Shown: positions 14,830-22,367, counted from the first letter of the stretch. The stretch is 24,319 nt of DNA from Bacteroidales bacterium (GCA_012514255.1 JAAZAP010000307.1:1-24319); one strand, 5' to 3'. Notes: generated from the sequence alone by a model not told the origin. A program made the numbers and translations.

Positions 14830-15596
14830 GGCTGTATGGGTTTTCTGATAGTGGTTGTTGCGTTAGCCTGTGCCACCGGGGTGATGACAACATCATTGAT
14901 GCAGACGTGTGAGGGAAGGCTGGCACAGTAATGGATCACCTCAGCAATATCATCGCCGGTAAGTGGCTCCAGGCCACTGTATACTGATGATGCTCTTTCC
15001 TTGTTACCCTTGAACCGTACGACGGAAAACTCTGTCTCCACCAATCCCGGTGCAATGTTGGTTACCTTTATCCCATGCTTTACAAAATCGAGACGCATGC
15101 CCCGTGAGAGAGCATCAACGGCATGCTTCGTGGCACAATAGACCGCCCCGTTCTCATATACCTCCTTGCCTGCTATTGAAGCAATATTAATGATGTGACC
15201 CGTTCCCCTGCTCACCATCAGAGGGGCAATTGTACGGGTAACATAAAGGAGACCTTTAACGTTTGTGTCAACCATCCTGTCCCAGTCATCCGTCTCACCC
15301 TCGTCAAGATGGGAGAGACCTACGGCCAGCCCGGCGTTGTTAATGAGGATATCAACCTGATTCCAGTTGCCGGGAAGGGCTCCCAGGTTCTTTTCAACCG
15401 CTGACCGGTCCCTCACGTCAAAGCAAAGTGCCAGCACCTCAGTACCGTAGGTGTCAGTAAGATGAGATGCGAGTTCATCAAGCCTCTCCTTTCTCCTGCC
15501 CGTGATTATCAGTCTGTCAGATGATTGTGCAAATTTGACTGCTGCGGCTTCGCCAATACCTGAAGTCGCACCCGTAATAAGTACTGTTTTTTGCAT
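14826..15596 (-). CDS. YdfG-like short-chain dehydrogenase/reductase
   Basis: The 256-residue SDR closely resembles E. coli YdfG, an NADP-dependent 3-hydroxy acid (L-allo-threonine, serine) dehydrogenase. Visible elements are the cofactor loop TGATSGIG (8-15), TGRRKERLDEL (33-43) whose arginines favour NADP, NNAGLAVGL (87-95), Ser140, and Tyr153/Lys157 in YCATKHAVD. The late segments EFSVVRFKGN and LPSHVCINDVVITPV also match YdfG. The frame is open upstream to an ATG at 15674, but the Rossmann strand starts at MQKTVLITG, so 15596 is used. Its TGA overlaps the Tricorn-like ATG (ATGA), implying translational coupling. The link between this enzyme and peptide breakdown is only suggestive. Confidence 0.92.
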   Translation of the reverse strand: MQKTVLITGATSGIGEAAAVKFAQSSDRLIITGRRKERLDELASHLTDTYGTEVLALCFDVRDRSAVEKNLGALPGNWNQVDILINNAGLAVGLSHLDEGETDDWDRMVDTNVKGLLYVTRTIAPLMVSRGTGHIINIASIAGKEVYENGAVYCATKHAVDALSRGMRLDFVKHGIKVTNIAPGLVETEFSVVRFKGNKERASSVYSGLEPLTGDDIAEVIHYCASLPSHVCINDVVITPVAQANATTTIRKPIQP

Positions 15597-15617
15597 TGTA
15601 TATATTTTTCGGAGAGG

Positions 15618-15625
15618 TAAATGTA
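15618..15625 (-). promoter_or_regulatory. Possible -7 box for the SDR/Tricorn operon
   Basis: The minus strand reads TACATTTA (15625-15618), 7 of 8 matches to TAnnTTTG, 21 nt before the SDR ATG. That spacing resembles the clearer promoters here, but no -33 box is recognisable, so it is weak. Confidence 0.3.
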
Positions 15626-15692
15626 AAAAATAATAAGGGTATCTTTGCCGCCTGTCTTGAAAATGATGTATCAAACATACAGTAAAGACCTT

Positions 15693-15700
15693 TATATTTC
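15693..15700 (+). promoter_or_regulatory. Possible -7 box for the ubiE-porT operon
   Basis: TATATTTC matches TAnnTTTG in 7 of 8 positions and lies 28 nt before the ubiE ATG at 15729. No convincing -33 TTG is found at the normal spacing. Confidence 0.3.
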
Positions 15701-15728
15701 AGGAAGTGATGCATCAGGATGAAAACAA

Positions 15729-16490
15729 ATGAATAGTGTTCCGGGTTCAATGCAGGAGACAAAAGGGATAAACGGGCCTTCGGCGGATCAGGTGGAAAGG
15801 ATGTTTGATTCAATATCGAAGCATTATGATCGCCTTAACCATCTGTTGTCACTGGGCACTGACAGGAGATGGAGAAGACGTGCGGTAAATATTATTGCGA
15901 AGAACGCAAGGCCCGGGACTATCCTCGATGTGGCCACCGGCACCGGTGACCTGGCCATTGAGGCGTTGAGACTCGGTGCCGAGAAGGTTACCGGCATTGA
16001 CCTAAGTACCAGGATGCTGGAGGAGGGACGCCGGAAAATTGAAAAAAAAGGTTATAGTGAACGGATAGAGCTCTTCAGGGGCGATGCTGCCCGTACCGGA
16101 TTTGCAGACAATGCTTTTGATGCCGTGATGTCAGCCTTCGGGGTCAGAAATTTTGAGAATACCCTCGCCGGGCTCACTGAGATGTGTCGCGTGATTAAGC
16201 CGGGAGGCATGATCATGGTACTCGAATTTTCCCGACCCGCATGGTTTCCGCTCAAACAGATATATGGACTCTATTTCCGGCGGATCCTTCCGCGAATAGG
16301 ACGAAGAGTATCTGGTGATCCAGGCGCCTACACCTACCTTCCTGACTCGGTCATGTCCTTCCCTGACAATGAGAGTTTCCTGCATCTTCTCTCCGCGGCG
16401 GGATTCAGAAATGTGAAACAGAAAAGGCTTACAGGGGGGATCGCAAGCATCTATACCGGATTTAAAAGTGGCACAGATGTTGCACAATAA
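15729..16490 (+). CDS. ubiE: Demethylmenaquinone methyltransferase (UbiE/MenG)
   Basis: The 253-residue SAM-dependent C-methyltransferase converts demethylmenaquinone to menaquinone, the last step of menaquinone synthesis; menaquinone is the normal quinone of Bacteroidetes. The family N terminus is VERMFDSISKHYDRLNHLLS (22-41). SAM motif I is ILDVATGTGDLAIEA (65-79). Then come VTGIDLSTRMLEEGRRK, DAVMSAFGVRNFEN and the UbiE signature stretch LEFSRP. GIASIYTGFK closes the fold. Length is normal for the family. It is followed after 42 bp by porT and then the FAD gene, forming a rightward operon. ATG 15729 is used; a later in-frame ATG (codon 8) cannot be excluded. Confidence 0.95.
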   Translation: MNSVPGSMQETKGINGPSADQVERMFDSISKHYDRLNHLLSLGTDRRWRRRAVNIIAKNARPGTILDVATGTGDLAIEALRLGAEKVTGIDLSTRMLEEGRRKIEKKGYSERIELFRGDAARTGFADNAFDAVMSAFGVRNFENTLAGLTEMCRVIKPGGMIMVLEFSRPAWFPLKQIYGLYFRRILPRIGRRVSGDPGAYTYLPDSVMSFPDNESFLHLLSAAGFRNVKQKRLTGGIASIYTGFKSGTDVAQ

Positions 16491-16532
16491 AGCCTAACTT
16501 TTTCGTTATACTAAACAGGACCCTGAAGAAGC

Positions 16533-17240
16533 GTGTATAAAAGAACTGCCATATTCATCATTATGCTTTTTATTCCTGTCTTTCTGGCTGCCCAGAGGGC
16601 GAAGCCAAAGAACGACTCGAATTATGATGACAGGCTCCTGCATTTCGGATTCAGCATGGGAGTCAATACCATGGATTTCATCGCGAAGATGAAGACGGAC
16701 TCGGTTAAGGCTGAAGTTGTTGCTCTTAAACCGGGTATTAATATCCAGATCGTCACTGATTACAGGCCGTCAACATATCTTGATCTCAGGTTCCTGCCAG
16801 GGGTCTCGTTCGGACAGAGAACAATCAATTTCTACGAAAAAAATGGTGAAAATACTGAAAAAGTCTATGCTACCCAGATAGAATCCTCTTTCCTCGAGTT
16901 TCCTCTCTCTCTTAAAGCGAAAGGAATGAGACTCAATAACTCAAGGCCATATCTCATCGGGGGCCTCAATTTCAGGTATGACCTCGCGGGAAAAAAGGAG
17001 TTTGACGATCCCGGGGTGAATGGATCAGAGAGCTTTATCAGACTCAATAAAGCAGATCTTTATTACGAAGTTGGGGCAGGGATTGATTTCTACCTGCCTT
17101 ATTTCAAGCTGACCATTGAGGCGAAGATGTCATCGGGACTGCGTGACGTGCTGAACTATAATGTCGGATTCCCTCCATACTTCAATGAGATAGAATCGCT
17201 GAAGTCCCAGATCTGGGTTCTGTCATTCCATTTTGAGTAA
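16533..17240 (+). CDS. porT: PorT-family outer-membrane protein (type IX secretion)
   Basis: The 235-residue exported protein has a signal peptide (MYKRTAIFIIMLFIPVFLAA, then Q). The mature part of about 215 residues is rich in beta-strand patterns and ends WVLSFHFE, as expected for a small outer-membrane barrel. PorT is needed for the Bacteroidetes type IX secretion system, and the gene commonly follows ubiE, as it does here. Features that fit are LHFGFSMGVNTMDF (36-49), the LRFLPGVSFGQRTINF stretch, and LRDVLNYNVGF near the end. The start is GTG at 16533; I found no better in-frame start. It lies 2 nt before the FAD-dependent dehydrogenase. The call rests on fold pattern plus position, so a sequence search is the check. 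Confidence 0.72.
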   Translation: MYKRTAIFIIMLFIPVFLAAQRAKPKNDSNYDDRLLHFGFSMGVNTMDFIAKMKTDSVKAEVVALKPGINIQIVTDYRPSTYLDLRFLPGVSFGQRTINFYEKNGENTEKVYATQIESSFLEFPLSLKAKGMRLNNSRPYLIGGLNFRYDLAGKKEFDDPGVNGSESFIRLNKADLYYEVGAGIDFYLPYFKLTIEAKMSSGLRDVLNYNVGFPPYFNEIESLKSQIWVLSFHFE

Positions 17241-17242
17241 CA

Positions 17243-18790
17243 ATGCCCGCGGAGCTAAACCTGGTGCTTCCCCCTGAGATTGCCTTCGATGAGCAGTCGC
17301 TGAGGCGCTATCTTGAAAAAAAGAGTGGCAGAAAAGATTTCAGCCTGCAGATCATAAGACGCTCTGTTGATGCCCGTAAACCGAACATTAAAGTCAACCT
17401 TGCAGTCCGGCTCACGGAGCCAGGCGAAAATATCCCCGGGCCTGAACCTTTAAGGATCAGGGATTTGTCACGCTCACGCGAGGTGCTTATAGCGGGCAGC
17501 GGGCCTGCCGGCCTCTTCGCGGCACTGGCACTGATAGAGGCTGGCCTGAAACCGGTGATCCTCGAAAGGGGAAGAATGGTTAGCGAGCGCAAGAGGGATG
17601 TGGCCGCCATCAGCACGAAACATATTGTTGACCGTGACTCAAACTACTGTTTTGGTGAGGGCGGCGCAGGCACCTTTTCTGACGGGAAGCTATACACCAG
17701 GTCCAAAAAGAGGGGCGATAACCGCCGTGTGCTGGAGCTGCTCGTGCTGCACGGGGCTGATCCTGCCATACTCTATGAAGCTCATCCCCATCTGGGAACA
17801 GACAGGTTGCCCAGGGTGATAACTGCAGTCAGAAAGAGTATCATTGCTGCCGGTGGCGAGGTCCTGTTTGGCAGGCGTATCACCGGAACAGAGATCATTG
17901 ATGGCCGATTCAAAAGCGTGACTGTAAACGGGAATGAAAAATTCCGGGCAGATGACCTCATCCTGGCCACCGGCCACTCGGCACGGGACATCTACTCAAT
18001 CCTATACGGGGCAGGAGTGCAGCTGGCATTCAAACCCTTTGCCATGGGTGTCAGGGTTGAACACCCGCAGGAACTGATTGACCGCATGCAATATCATGGG
18101 AAGCCGAGAGGCGATTTCCTGCCTGCAGCAGCCTACAACCTTGTGACGCAGGTCGAAGGGCGTGGCGTTTACTCATTCTGCATGTGTCCCGGAGGATTCA
18201 TGGTTCCCTCTGCCACAACCCCGGAAGAGGTGGTGGTCAATGGCATGTCTCCCTCGCACCGTAATGCGCGATGGGCCAACAGCGGCATAGTGACAGAGAT
18301 AAGGGAAGAGGATGCTGTGCCTTACGGTAACGGACCCCTTGCAGGCATGGTTTACCAGGAGGCGCTGGAAAAAATGGCCTGGCAGGAGGGAGGAATGTGC
18401 CAGCGGGCCCCGGCACAGCGACTGACAGATTTCGTTGAGGGCAAAACGCCGGCAAACCTCCCTGAAGGCTCCTATTTCCCCGGCCTTACCCCTTCAGCAC
18501 TCCATGAGTGGCTGCCGGAGCATATAACTGCCAGGCTCAGGAACGGATTCAGGGATTTTGACAGGAAGATGAAAGGATTTATTACAGGTGAAGCATTGGT
18601 CGCAGCAGTGGAGTCGCGTACATCATCACCTGTAAGGGTGTTGCGCGATCCGGCGTCACTCCATGCCGCAGGCATCGCAGGCCTCTGGCCTGCCGGTGAA
18701 GGGGCCGGCTACGCGGGAGGAATAGTCTCATCGGCAGTGGACGGTATGCTGGTTGTACAGGCCATACTGAAATCAGGAATCAGGCAGTAG
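17243..18790 (+). CDS. FAD-dependent dehydrogenase, COG2509-like
   Basis: The 515-residue flavoprotein has a 75-residue N-terminal domain and then a Rossmann FAD-binding motif, IAGSGPAGLFAALALIEAG (83-101), with Glu108 to bind ribose. Family-typical segments follow: YCFGEGGAGTFSDGKLYTR (134-152), a GHSARD motif near 250, FAMGVRVEHPQ, FCMCPGGFMVP and the C-terminal FAD site GLWPAGEGAGYAGGI. This matches the widespread uncharacterised FAD-dependent dehydrogenases of COG2509, whose substrate is unknown. Its ATG is 2 nt past the porT stop, so the two genes are almost certainly cotranscribed, without implying a secretion role. The last codons, for S-G-I-R-Q and the TAG stop, lie inside a heptamer repeat array, so the tail residues may be repeat-derived. 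Confidence 0.88.
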   Translation: MPAELNLVLPPEIAFDEQSLRRYLEKKSGRKDFSLQIIRRSVDARKPNIKVNLAVRLTEPGENIPGPEPLRIRDLSRSREVLIAGSGPAGLFAALALIEAGLKPVILERGRMVSERKRDVAAISTKHIVDRDSNYCFGEGGAGTFSDGKLYTRSKKRGDNRRVLELLVLHGADPAILYEAHPHLGTDRLPRVITAVRKSIIAAGGEVLFGRRITGTEIIDGRFKSVTVNGNEKFRADDLILATGHSARDIYSILYGAGVQLAFKPFAMGVRVEHPQELIDRMQYHGKPRGDFLPAAAYNLVTQVEGRGVYSFCMCPGGFMVPSATTPEEVVVNGMSPSHRNARWANSGIVTEIREEDAVPYGNGPLAGMVYQEALEKMAWQEGGMCQRAPAQRLTDFVEGKTPANLPEGSYFPGLTPSALHEWLPEHITARLRNGFRDFDRKMKGFITGEALVAAVESRTSSPVRVLRDPASLHAAGIAGLWPAGEGAGYAGGIVSSAVDGMLVVQAILKSGIRQ

Positions 18791-18869
18791 GCAATAGGTC
18801 CCGGCTCTGATTTTCGAGGCCGAGGATCCTCGATCCGCCGGATGGCGGATCGGGACAATAGGCAATAGT
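18771..18869. repeat. Heptamer array, TGCCT+NN family, over the stop codon of the FAD gene
   Basis: Plus-strand 7-bp units are AATCAGG (18771-18777), AATCAGG (18778-18784), CAGTAGG (18785-18791) and CAATAGG (18792-18798). After an inserted 57-bp element come CAATAGG (18856-18862) and CAATAGT (18863-18869). Read on the minus strand these are mostly TGCCT plus a variable dinucleotide (AT, AC, GA), the family also seen at 22297. The TAG stop of the FAD gene (18788-18790) is part of the array. Confidence 0.7.
18799..18855. mobile_element. 57-bp hairpin element with inverted ends inside the heptamer array
   Basis: The element begins TCCCGG and ends CGGGA, with inverted ends TCCCG/CGGGA. Inside are the 12-bp palindrome CGAGGATCCTCG (18821-18832) and a 9-bp hairpin, CGATCCGCC (18831-18839) pairing with GGCGGATCG (18844-18852). 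It is much more GC-rich than its surroundings and has no reading frame. It is bounded on both sides by a CAATAGG unit, as if inserted with a 7-bp target duplication or exactly between two array units. It resembles a REP- or MITE-like element; mobility is inference. Confidence 0.5.
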
Positions 18870-18949
18870 GGATCTGGCAGTGGTTCAATGATCATTGCAG
18901 AATTCTGGCCGTATGATAAAGTTTTTTTGCAGAGGGTAATACCCTGTCC

Positions 18950-19025
18950 AATCAAAAATCGCAAATCGAAAATCGCCAATTGCCAATCGCCAATCGCAAA
19001 TCGAAAATCGACAATCGACAATCTA
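18950..19025. repeat. Heptamer array, CGATT+NN family (10 full units), at the stop of the SpoU gene
   Basis: Ten 7-bp units run without a break from 18950 to 19019 on the plus strand, mostly AATCG plus two variable bases (AA, CA, CC, AC), with AATCAAA and AATTGCC as variants. A final altered unit supplies the complement of the TAG stop of the SpoU methyltransferase (19023-19025). On that gene's coding strand the array reads as repeated CGATTNN beginning right after the stop. The rest of the gap (18870-18949) shows nothing recognisable. Confidence 0.9.
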
Positions 19026-19811
19026 AACTCCCCCCGGCCTCCTCCTGGCAAACTCTGAAAAGATAATGGCGGCGGCCATGCTTACATTCAAGGATTCCAG
19101 CCCGGCCTTCACCCTGCCGGGTCCGGGAATGGTTATCCTGCTGGTGACATGCCGGAGGAGCGTTTCACTGATCCCCTTCGACTCGTTTCCCAGAAGGATT
19201 ATTCCCTCACTGCCCAGATTGCTCTCATAGACCGAAGTGCCGTCAGTGACAGTACCGTAAACAGTGACCCCGTCACCGGCAGCTTTACCCAGTAGATCAT
19301 CAAGTGACCTGTACCAGACATTGACATGCATGAAGGCACCCATGGTGGCCTGTATCACCTTAGGGTTGTAAAAATCAACACAGTCCGGTGAGCAGAGTAT
19401 ATCTCCTATACCAAACCAGGCAGCCATACGTATAATTGTGCCCAGGTTGCCCGGATCCTGAACATACTCCAGTGCAGGGACAAGCCTGCCACGGAGGATC
19501 CCGGTACTGAACTGGGCCTTCCTCATAGGAGCTACAGCAAGCACGTTGTGCGGAGTTCGCAATGAGCTGATTCGTCGCAACTCCTCGTAGCTCACTGTGA
19601 CAATCTCATCAGCGCCACCGGTAACAGCCTCCTGCTCACCGTCAATCCATTCAGGCTTGCCTGCCATCAGAACCACCCGATTGCCGGCCAGGATATATTC
19701 CCTTACCAGTTTGTCGCCCTCAATGACAAAGAGCGAATTCTCCTCCCTGACCTTTTTTTTCTGGAGTGAAAGTAACAGTTTTACCTGGTTGCGACTGATC
19801 CTCTTAAGCAT
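19023..19811 (-). CDS. SpoU/TrmH-family RNA 2'-O-ribose methyltransferase
   Basis: The 262-residue SPOUT-class enzyme transfers a methyl group from SAM to a ribose 2'-OH in rRNA or tRNA. The N-terminal substrate-binding part (1-100) contains SLQKKKVREENSLFVIEGDK, as in RlmB-like proteins. SpoU motif 1 is VQDPGNLGTIIRMA (117-130, with Asn122 and Arg128), motif 2 is LLGNESKGIS (206-215) and motif 3 is LESLNVSMAAAI (238-249), which together form the trefoil-knot SAM site. The target nucleotide cannot be assigned; rRNA is the more likely by resemblance. The start at 19811 is divergent from the BamA-like gene. The stop codon touches the heptamer array. Confidence 0.92.
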   Translation of the reverse strand: MLKRISRNQVKLLLSLQKKKVREENSLFVIEGDKLVREYILAGNRVVLMAGKPEWIDGEQEAVTGGADEIVTVSYEELRRISSLRTPHNVLAVAPMRKAQFSTGILRGRLVPALEYVQDPGNLGTIIRMAAWFGIGDILCSPDCVDFYNPKVIQATMGAFMHVNVWYRSLDDLLGKAAGDGVTVYGTVTDGTSVYESNLGSEGIILLGNESKGISETLLRHVTSRITIPGPGRVKAGLESLNVSMAAAIIFSEFARRRPGGV

Positions 19812-19820
19812 TATTCATTG

Positions 19821-19851
19821 ATTGAAAATAGAGTTTATAATGGTATATTTG
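19821..19851 (+). promoter_or_regulatory. Promoter of the TamA/BamA-like gene
   Basis: ATTG (19821-19824) is followed after exactly 19 nt by TATATTTG (19844-19851), a full -7 match with one mismatch in the -33 box. It lies downstream of the first possible start codon at 19818, which therefore cannot be used from this promoter. The GTG at 19875 is 23 nt past the -7 box. Confidence 0.72.
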
Positions 19852-19874
19852 CGTTCACTATTCTTTACGGAGAA

Positions 19875-22235
19875 GTGAGCCATCAGAAAGCAAATATAGA
19901 AATTACCTTACCCAAACTGCTTCTGCTGGCATTCATAATTTTTAGTGCAGCTTCCTGTAATCCCACAAAATATGTCCCTTCAGGAGATATGCTGCTGGGC
20001 AGGAATGAAATAGCTATCAGTGCGGACGAGGAGCCCCTGCCTCCGACAGTGAGCCGCAGCGCAATCAGGCCATATATAAGACAGCAGCCCAACAAGAAGA
20101 TCTTTGGAGTAAGATTTCACCTCGGTCTGTATAATCTCTCCAATATTGAAAAGGAGAAATGGCCGCACGGATGGCTGAGACGGATAGGGGAGGAGCCGGT
20201 CATTATAGATGAGGTGGCAGCTGAACGGTCAGCAGGACAGATACAAAGTTACCTGTGGTCAAAAGGATTCTTCAATGCCAGGGTGCGTGACACCGTCAGG
20301 GTTGAAGGTGAGGAGGCCAACGTGGTCTACAGTGTCACTCCGGACCAGCCATATACAATTTCTGACATAAGGTATGACATACAGGACTCGGTACTGCGCG
20401 GCCTGGTACTCATTGATACTGTTAATTGTCTGATTGAAAGGGGAATGATATATGATGTCGATCTCTTTCAGCGAGAGCGCCAGAGGCTTGAGCGCTTTAT
20501 CAGGGATATAGGTTTCTATACTTTCTCAACGGAGAATATCTATTTTCGTATTGACAGTTCCCTCATGCGCCAACAGGTGGTTGTCAATTATGTGGTCTCC
20601 CCGAGGGTAACCGTAGACCACCGGGGTACGCAGACAACATCCAACCACACCATGTATCGTATCAGGGATATATATGTCTTTCCTGAGTTTGATCCCAAAG
20701 CATCACTGACCGGAGGAGATGAATATCTGAGAAGGCTTGATACAACCTGGTACAGGGGGGTGCACTTCGTGGCACCGCCGGGACGCACACCGGTCAAACC
20801 GGAGGTGCTGACACAGTCGATTTACATCGCACCCGGATCCCTCTACAATGTAACCAACGTTGAAAGGACGCAGTCACACCTTACCGATCTGCGCAACCAC
20901 AGGCTGGTCAATGTCTCATTTGTTGACCTGCACGGAGTGTCAGGCCAGAGGCGCGACGAAGGAATGCTTGACTGCATCATTCAGCTCACCCCAATGCAAC
21001 GGCAGTCCTTTACCGTTGAGCTGGAGGGCACAAATACCGGCGGTAACCTGGGAGGAGCGCTCAACCTTATATACCAGAACAAGAGCCTTCTCAAGGGTGC
21101 GGAGGTCTTTAGCATGAAGCTCAAGGGAGCATATGAAACCCTCACTGAAGATGTGACAGGCTTCAAGAATACCCAGCAGTATGGTATAGAGGCCAATCTC
21201 AGGATACCGAAGTTCATGATACCTTTTCCTGCAAAGGAGTCGTTCATCCGCAACAAGGATCCCAGGACGGTTCTGCAGGCCGGTTACAATTACCAGAAAC
21301 TGCCTGTCTTTGCCAGATCAGTGGCCAACATCTCCCTGGGTTATTCGTGGAATGGTAACAAATACACCAGGTTCAGCGTCAACCCTCTTTCACTGAACGT
21401 GGTCAAGCTGCACTATATAAACCCTGAATACCAGGCCATGATTGACACCATGCCCTACTTCTCAAACTCCCTGAGTGACGTAATGATTGTAGGAGGAAGG
21501 TATGACTTTGTCTTCAACAACCAGACCATTCAAAAATCGAGGGATTTCTGGAACATTCGGGTAGGGTTTGACATAGCCGGTAACCTGCTTGATGCGGTTT
21601 ACCGTACAACCAATATTGACCTGGCGCCCGATGGTTCCTACCATCTCTTCCGGCAGCCTTTTGCCCAGTTCCTTAAAGGTGAGGTGGATGCAGCCTACAA
21701 TTTCAGATTCAGTGAGGTCAGCAGCATTGTCTACCGGTTATTTGCCGGGGTGGGATACCCATACGGCAACTCTGAGTTCATGCCATTTGAAGAACAATAC
21801 TTCGGGGGAGGATCAAATGATATAAGGGCATGGATGGTCAGAACTCTCGGACCCGGATCATATATCCTGCCTGAAAGTTCATTCATAAACCAGACCGCAG
21901 ACATGAAGCTGGAGGCAAACGTTGAGTACCGCTTTAAGCTCTTCTGGATACTGGAGGGAGCAACCTTTATTGATGCCGGAAACATATGGACTGTCCGGGA
22001 TGACGATGACCGTCCGGGAAGCCGGTTCAGGTTCGGCAGCTTCCTGGATGATATTGCTGTGGGTACCGGACTGGGACTGAGGTTTGACCTTAAATTTGTA
22101 CTTCTGAGAACTGACTTTGGCCTCAAGCTGCGTGACCCGCAGGAGACGGAAGGTTCCAAGTGGATTCCTCTCAGCCGCCCGTTCAACCGCAAGGAGGATA
22201 TTACCATGGTTATTGGTATTGGATATCCCTTCTAG
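19875..22235 (+). CDS. TamA/BamA-family outer-membrane protein, probably lipidated
   Basis: From GTG 19875 the protein has 786 residues. The N terminus holds a hydrophobic segment ending in a lipobox-like SAASC (Cys28), then NPTKYVPSGDMLL, a beginning typical of Bacteroidetes BamA/TamA-like proteins. A POTRA-like region (about 45-370) includes AAERSAGQIQSYLWSKGFFN and a conserved SGQRRDEGMLDCIIQL. The C-terminal half is a beta-barrel of the Omp85 type, with FEEQYFGGGSNDIRAWMVRT carrying the lid-loop motif (IRAW where BamA has VRGF) and a terminal Phe in IGIGYPF. Relatives insert or translocate proteins at the outer membrane; the precise substrate is unknown. An upstream in-frame ATG (19818) lies inside the promoter and is rejected. 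GGAG just before the GTG is very close (2 nt). Confidence 0.88.
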   Translation: MSHQKANIEITLPKLLLLAFIIFSAASCNPTKYVPSGDMLLGRNEIAISADEEPLPPTVSRSAIRPYIRQQPNKKIFGVRFHLGLYNLSNIEKEKWPHGWLRRIGEEPVIIDEVAAERSAGQIQSYLWSKGFFNARVRDTVRVEGEEANVVYSVTPDQPYTISDIRYDIQDSVLRGLVLIDTVNCLIERGMIYDVDLFQRERQRLERFIRDIGFYTFSTENIYFRIDSSLMRQQVVVNYVVSPRVTVDHRGTQTTSNHTMYRIRDIYVFPEFDPKASLTGGDEYLRRLDTTWYRGVHFVAPPGRTPVKPEVLTQSIYIAPGSLYNVTNVERTQSHLTDLRNHRLVNVSFVDLHGVSGQRRDEGMLDCIIQLTPMQRQSFTVELEGTNTGGNLGGALNLIYQNKSLLKGAEVFSMKLKGAYETLTEDVTGFKNTQQYGIEANLRIPKFMIPFPAKESFIRNKDPRTVLQAGYNYQKLPVFARSVANISLGYSWNGNKYTRFSVNPLSLNVVKLHYINPEYQAMIDTMPYFSNSLSDVMIVGGRYDFVFNNQTIQKSRDFWNIRVGFDIAGNLLDAVYRTTNIDLAPDGSYHLFRQPFAQFLKGEVDAAYNFRFSEVSSIVYRLFAGVGYPYGNSEFMPFEEQYFGGGSNDIRAWMVRTLGPGSYILPESSFINQTADMKLEANVEYRFKLFWILEGATFIDAGNIWTVRDDDDRPGSRFRFGSFLDDIAVGTGLGLRFDLKFVLLRTDFGLKLRDPQETEGSKWIPLSRPFNRKEDITMVIGIGYPF

Positions 22236-22296
22236 CAGGTAGTAGTGTATTTATTGGATAACAGGCAGTTACTGCTCATACATTGCCAACACTCTC

Positions 22297-22345
22297 GCCT
22301 CTTGCCTAATACCTAATGCCTAATGCCTAATGCCTCTTGCCTCGT
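22297..22345. repeat. Heptamer array, TGCCT+NN family (7 units)
   Basis: Seven units in perfect register: GCCTCTT, GCCTAAT, ACCTAAT, GCCTAAT, GCCTAAT, GCCTCTT and GCCTCGT. Equivalently, TGCCT is followed by a variable dinucleotide (CT, AA or CG). The array lies in the 154-bp gap between the BamA-like and helix-hairpin-helix genes. Its last units overlap the -33 box of the next promoter. The part of the gap before it (22236-22296) shows nothing definite. Confidence 0.85.
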
Positions 22346-22367
22346 ATTCCCTTTTTTCCTACCTTTC
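22336..22367 (+). promoter_or_regulatory. Probable promoter of the helix-hairpin-helix gene
   Basis: CTTG (22336-22339) is followed after 20 nt by TACCTTTC (22360-22367), 7 of 8 matches to TAnnTTTG. The GTG start at 22390 is 22 nt past the -7 box, like other promoters here. The -33 box is formed by the heptamer array. Confidence 0.5.

Noticed and set aside
15597..15674. 26-residue N-terminal extension of the SDR protein
   Set aside because: The SDR fold begins at MQKTVLITG. The extension is aromatic and basic, with no signal features, and covers the probable promoter.
18771..19025. CRISPR array
   Set aside because: The repeats are 7-bp tandem units without spacers, and no cas gene is present.
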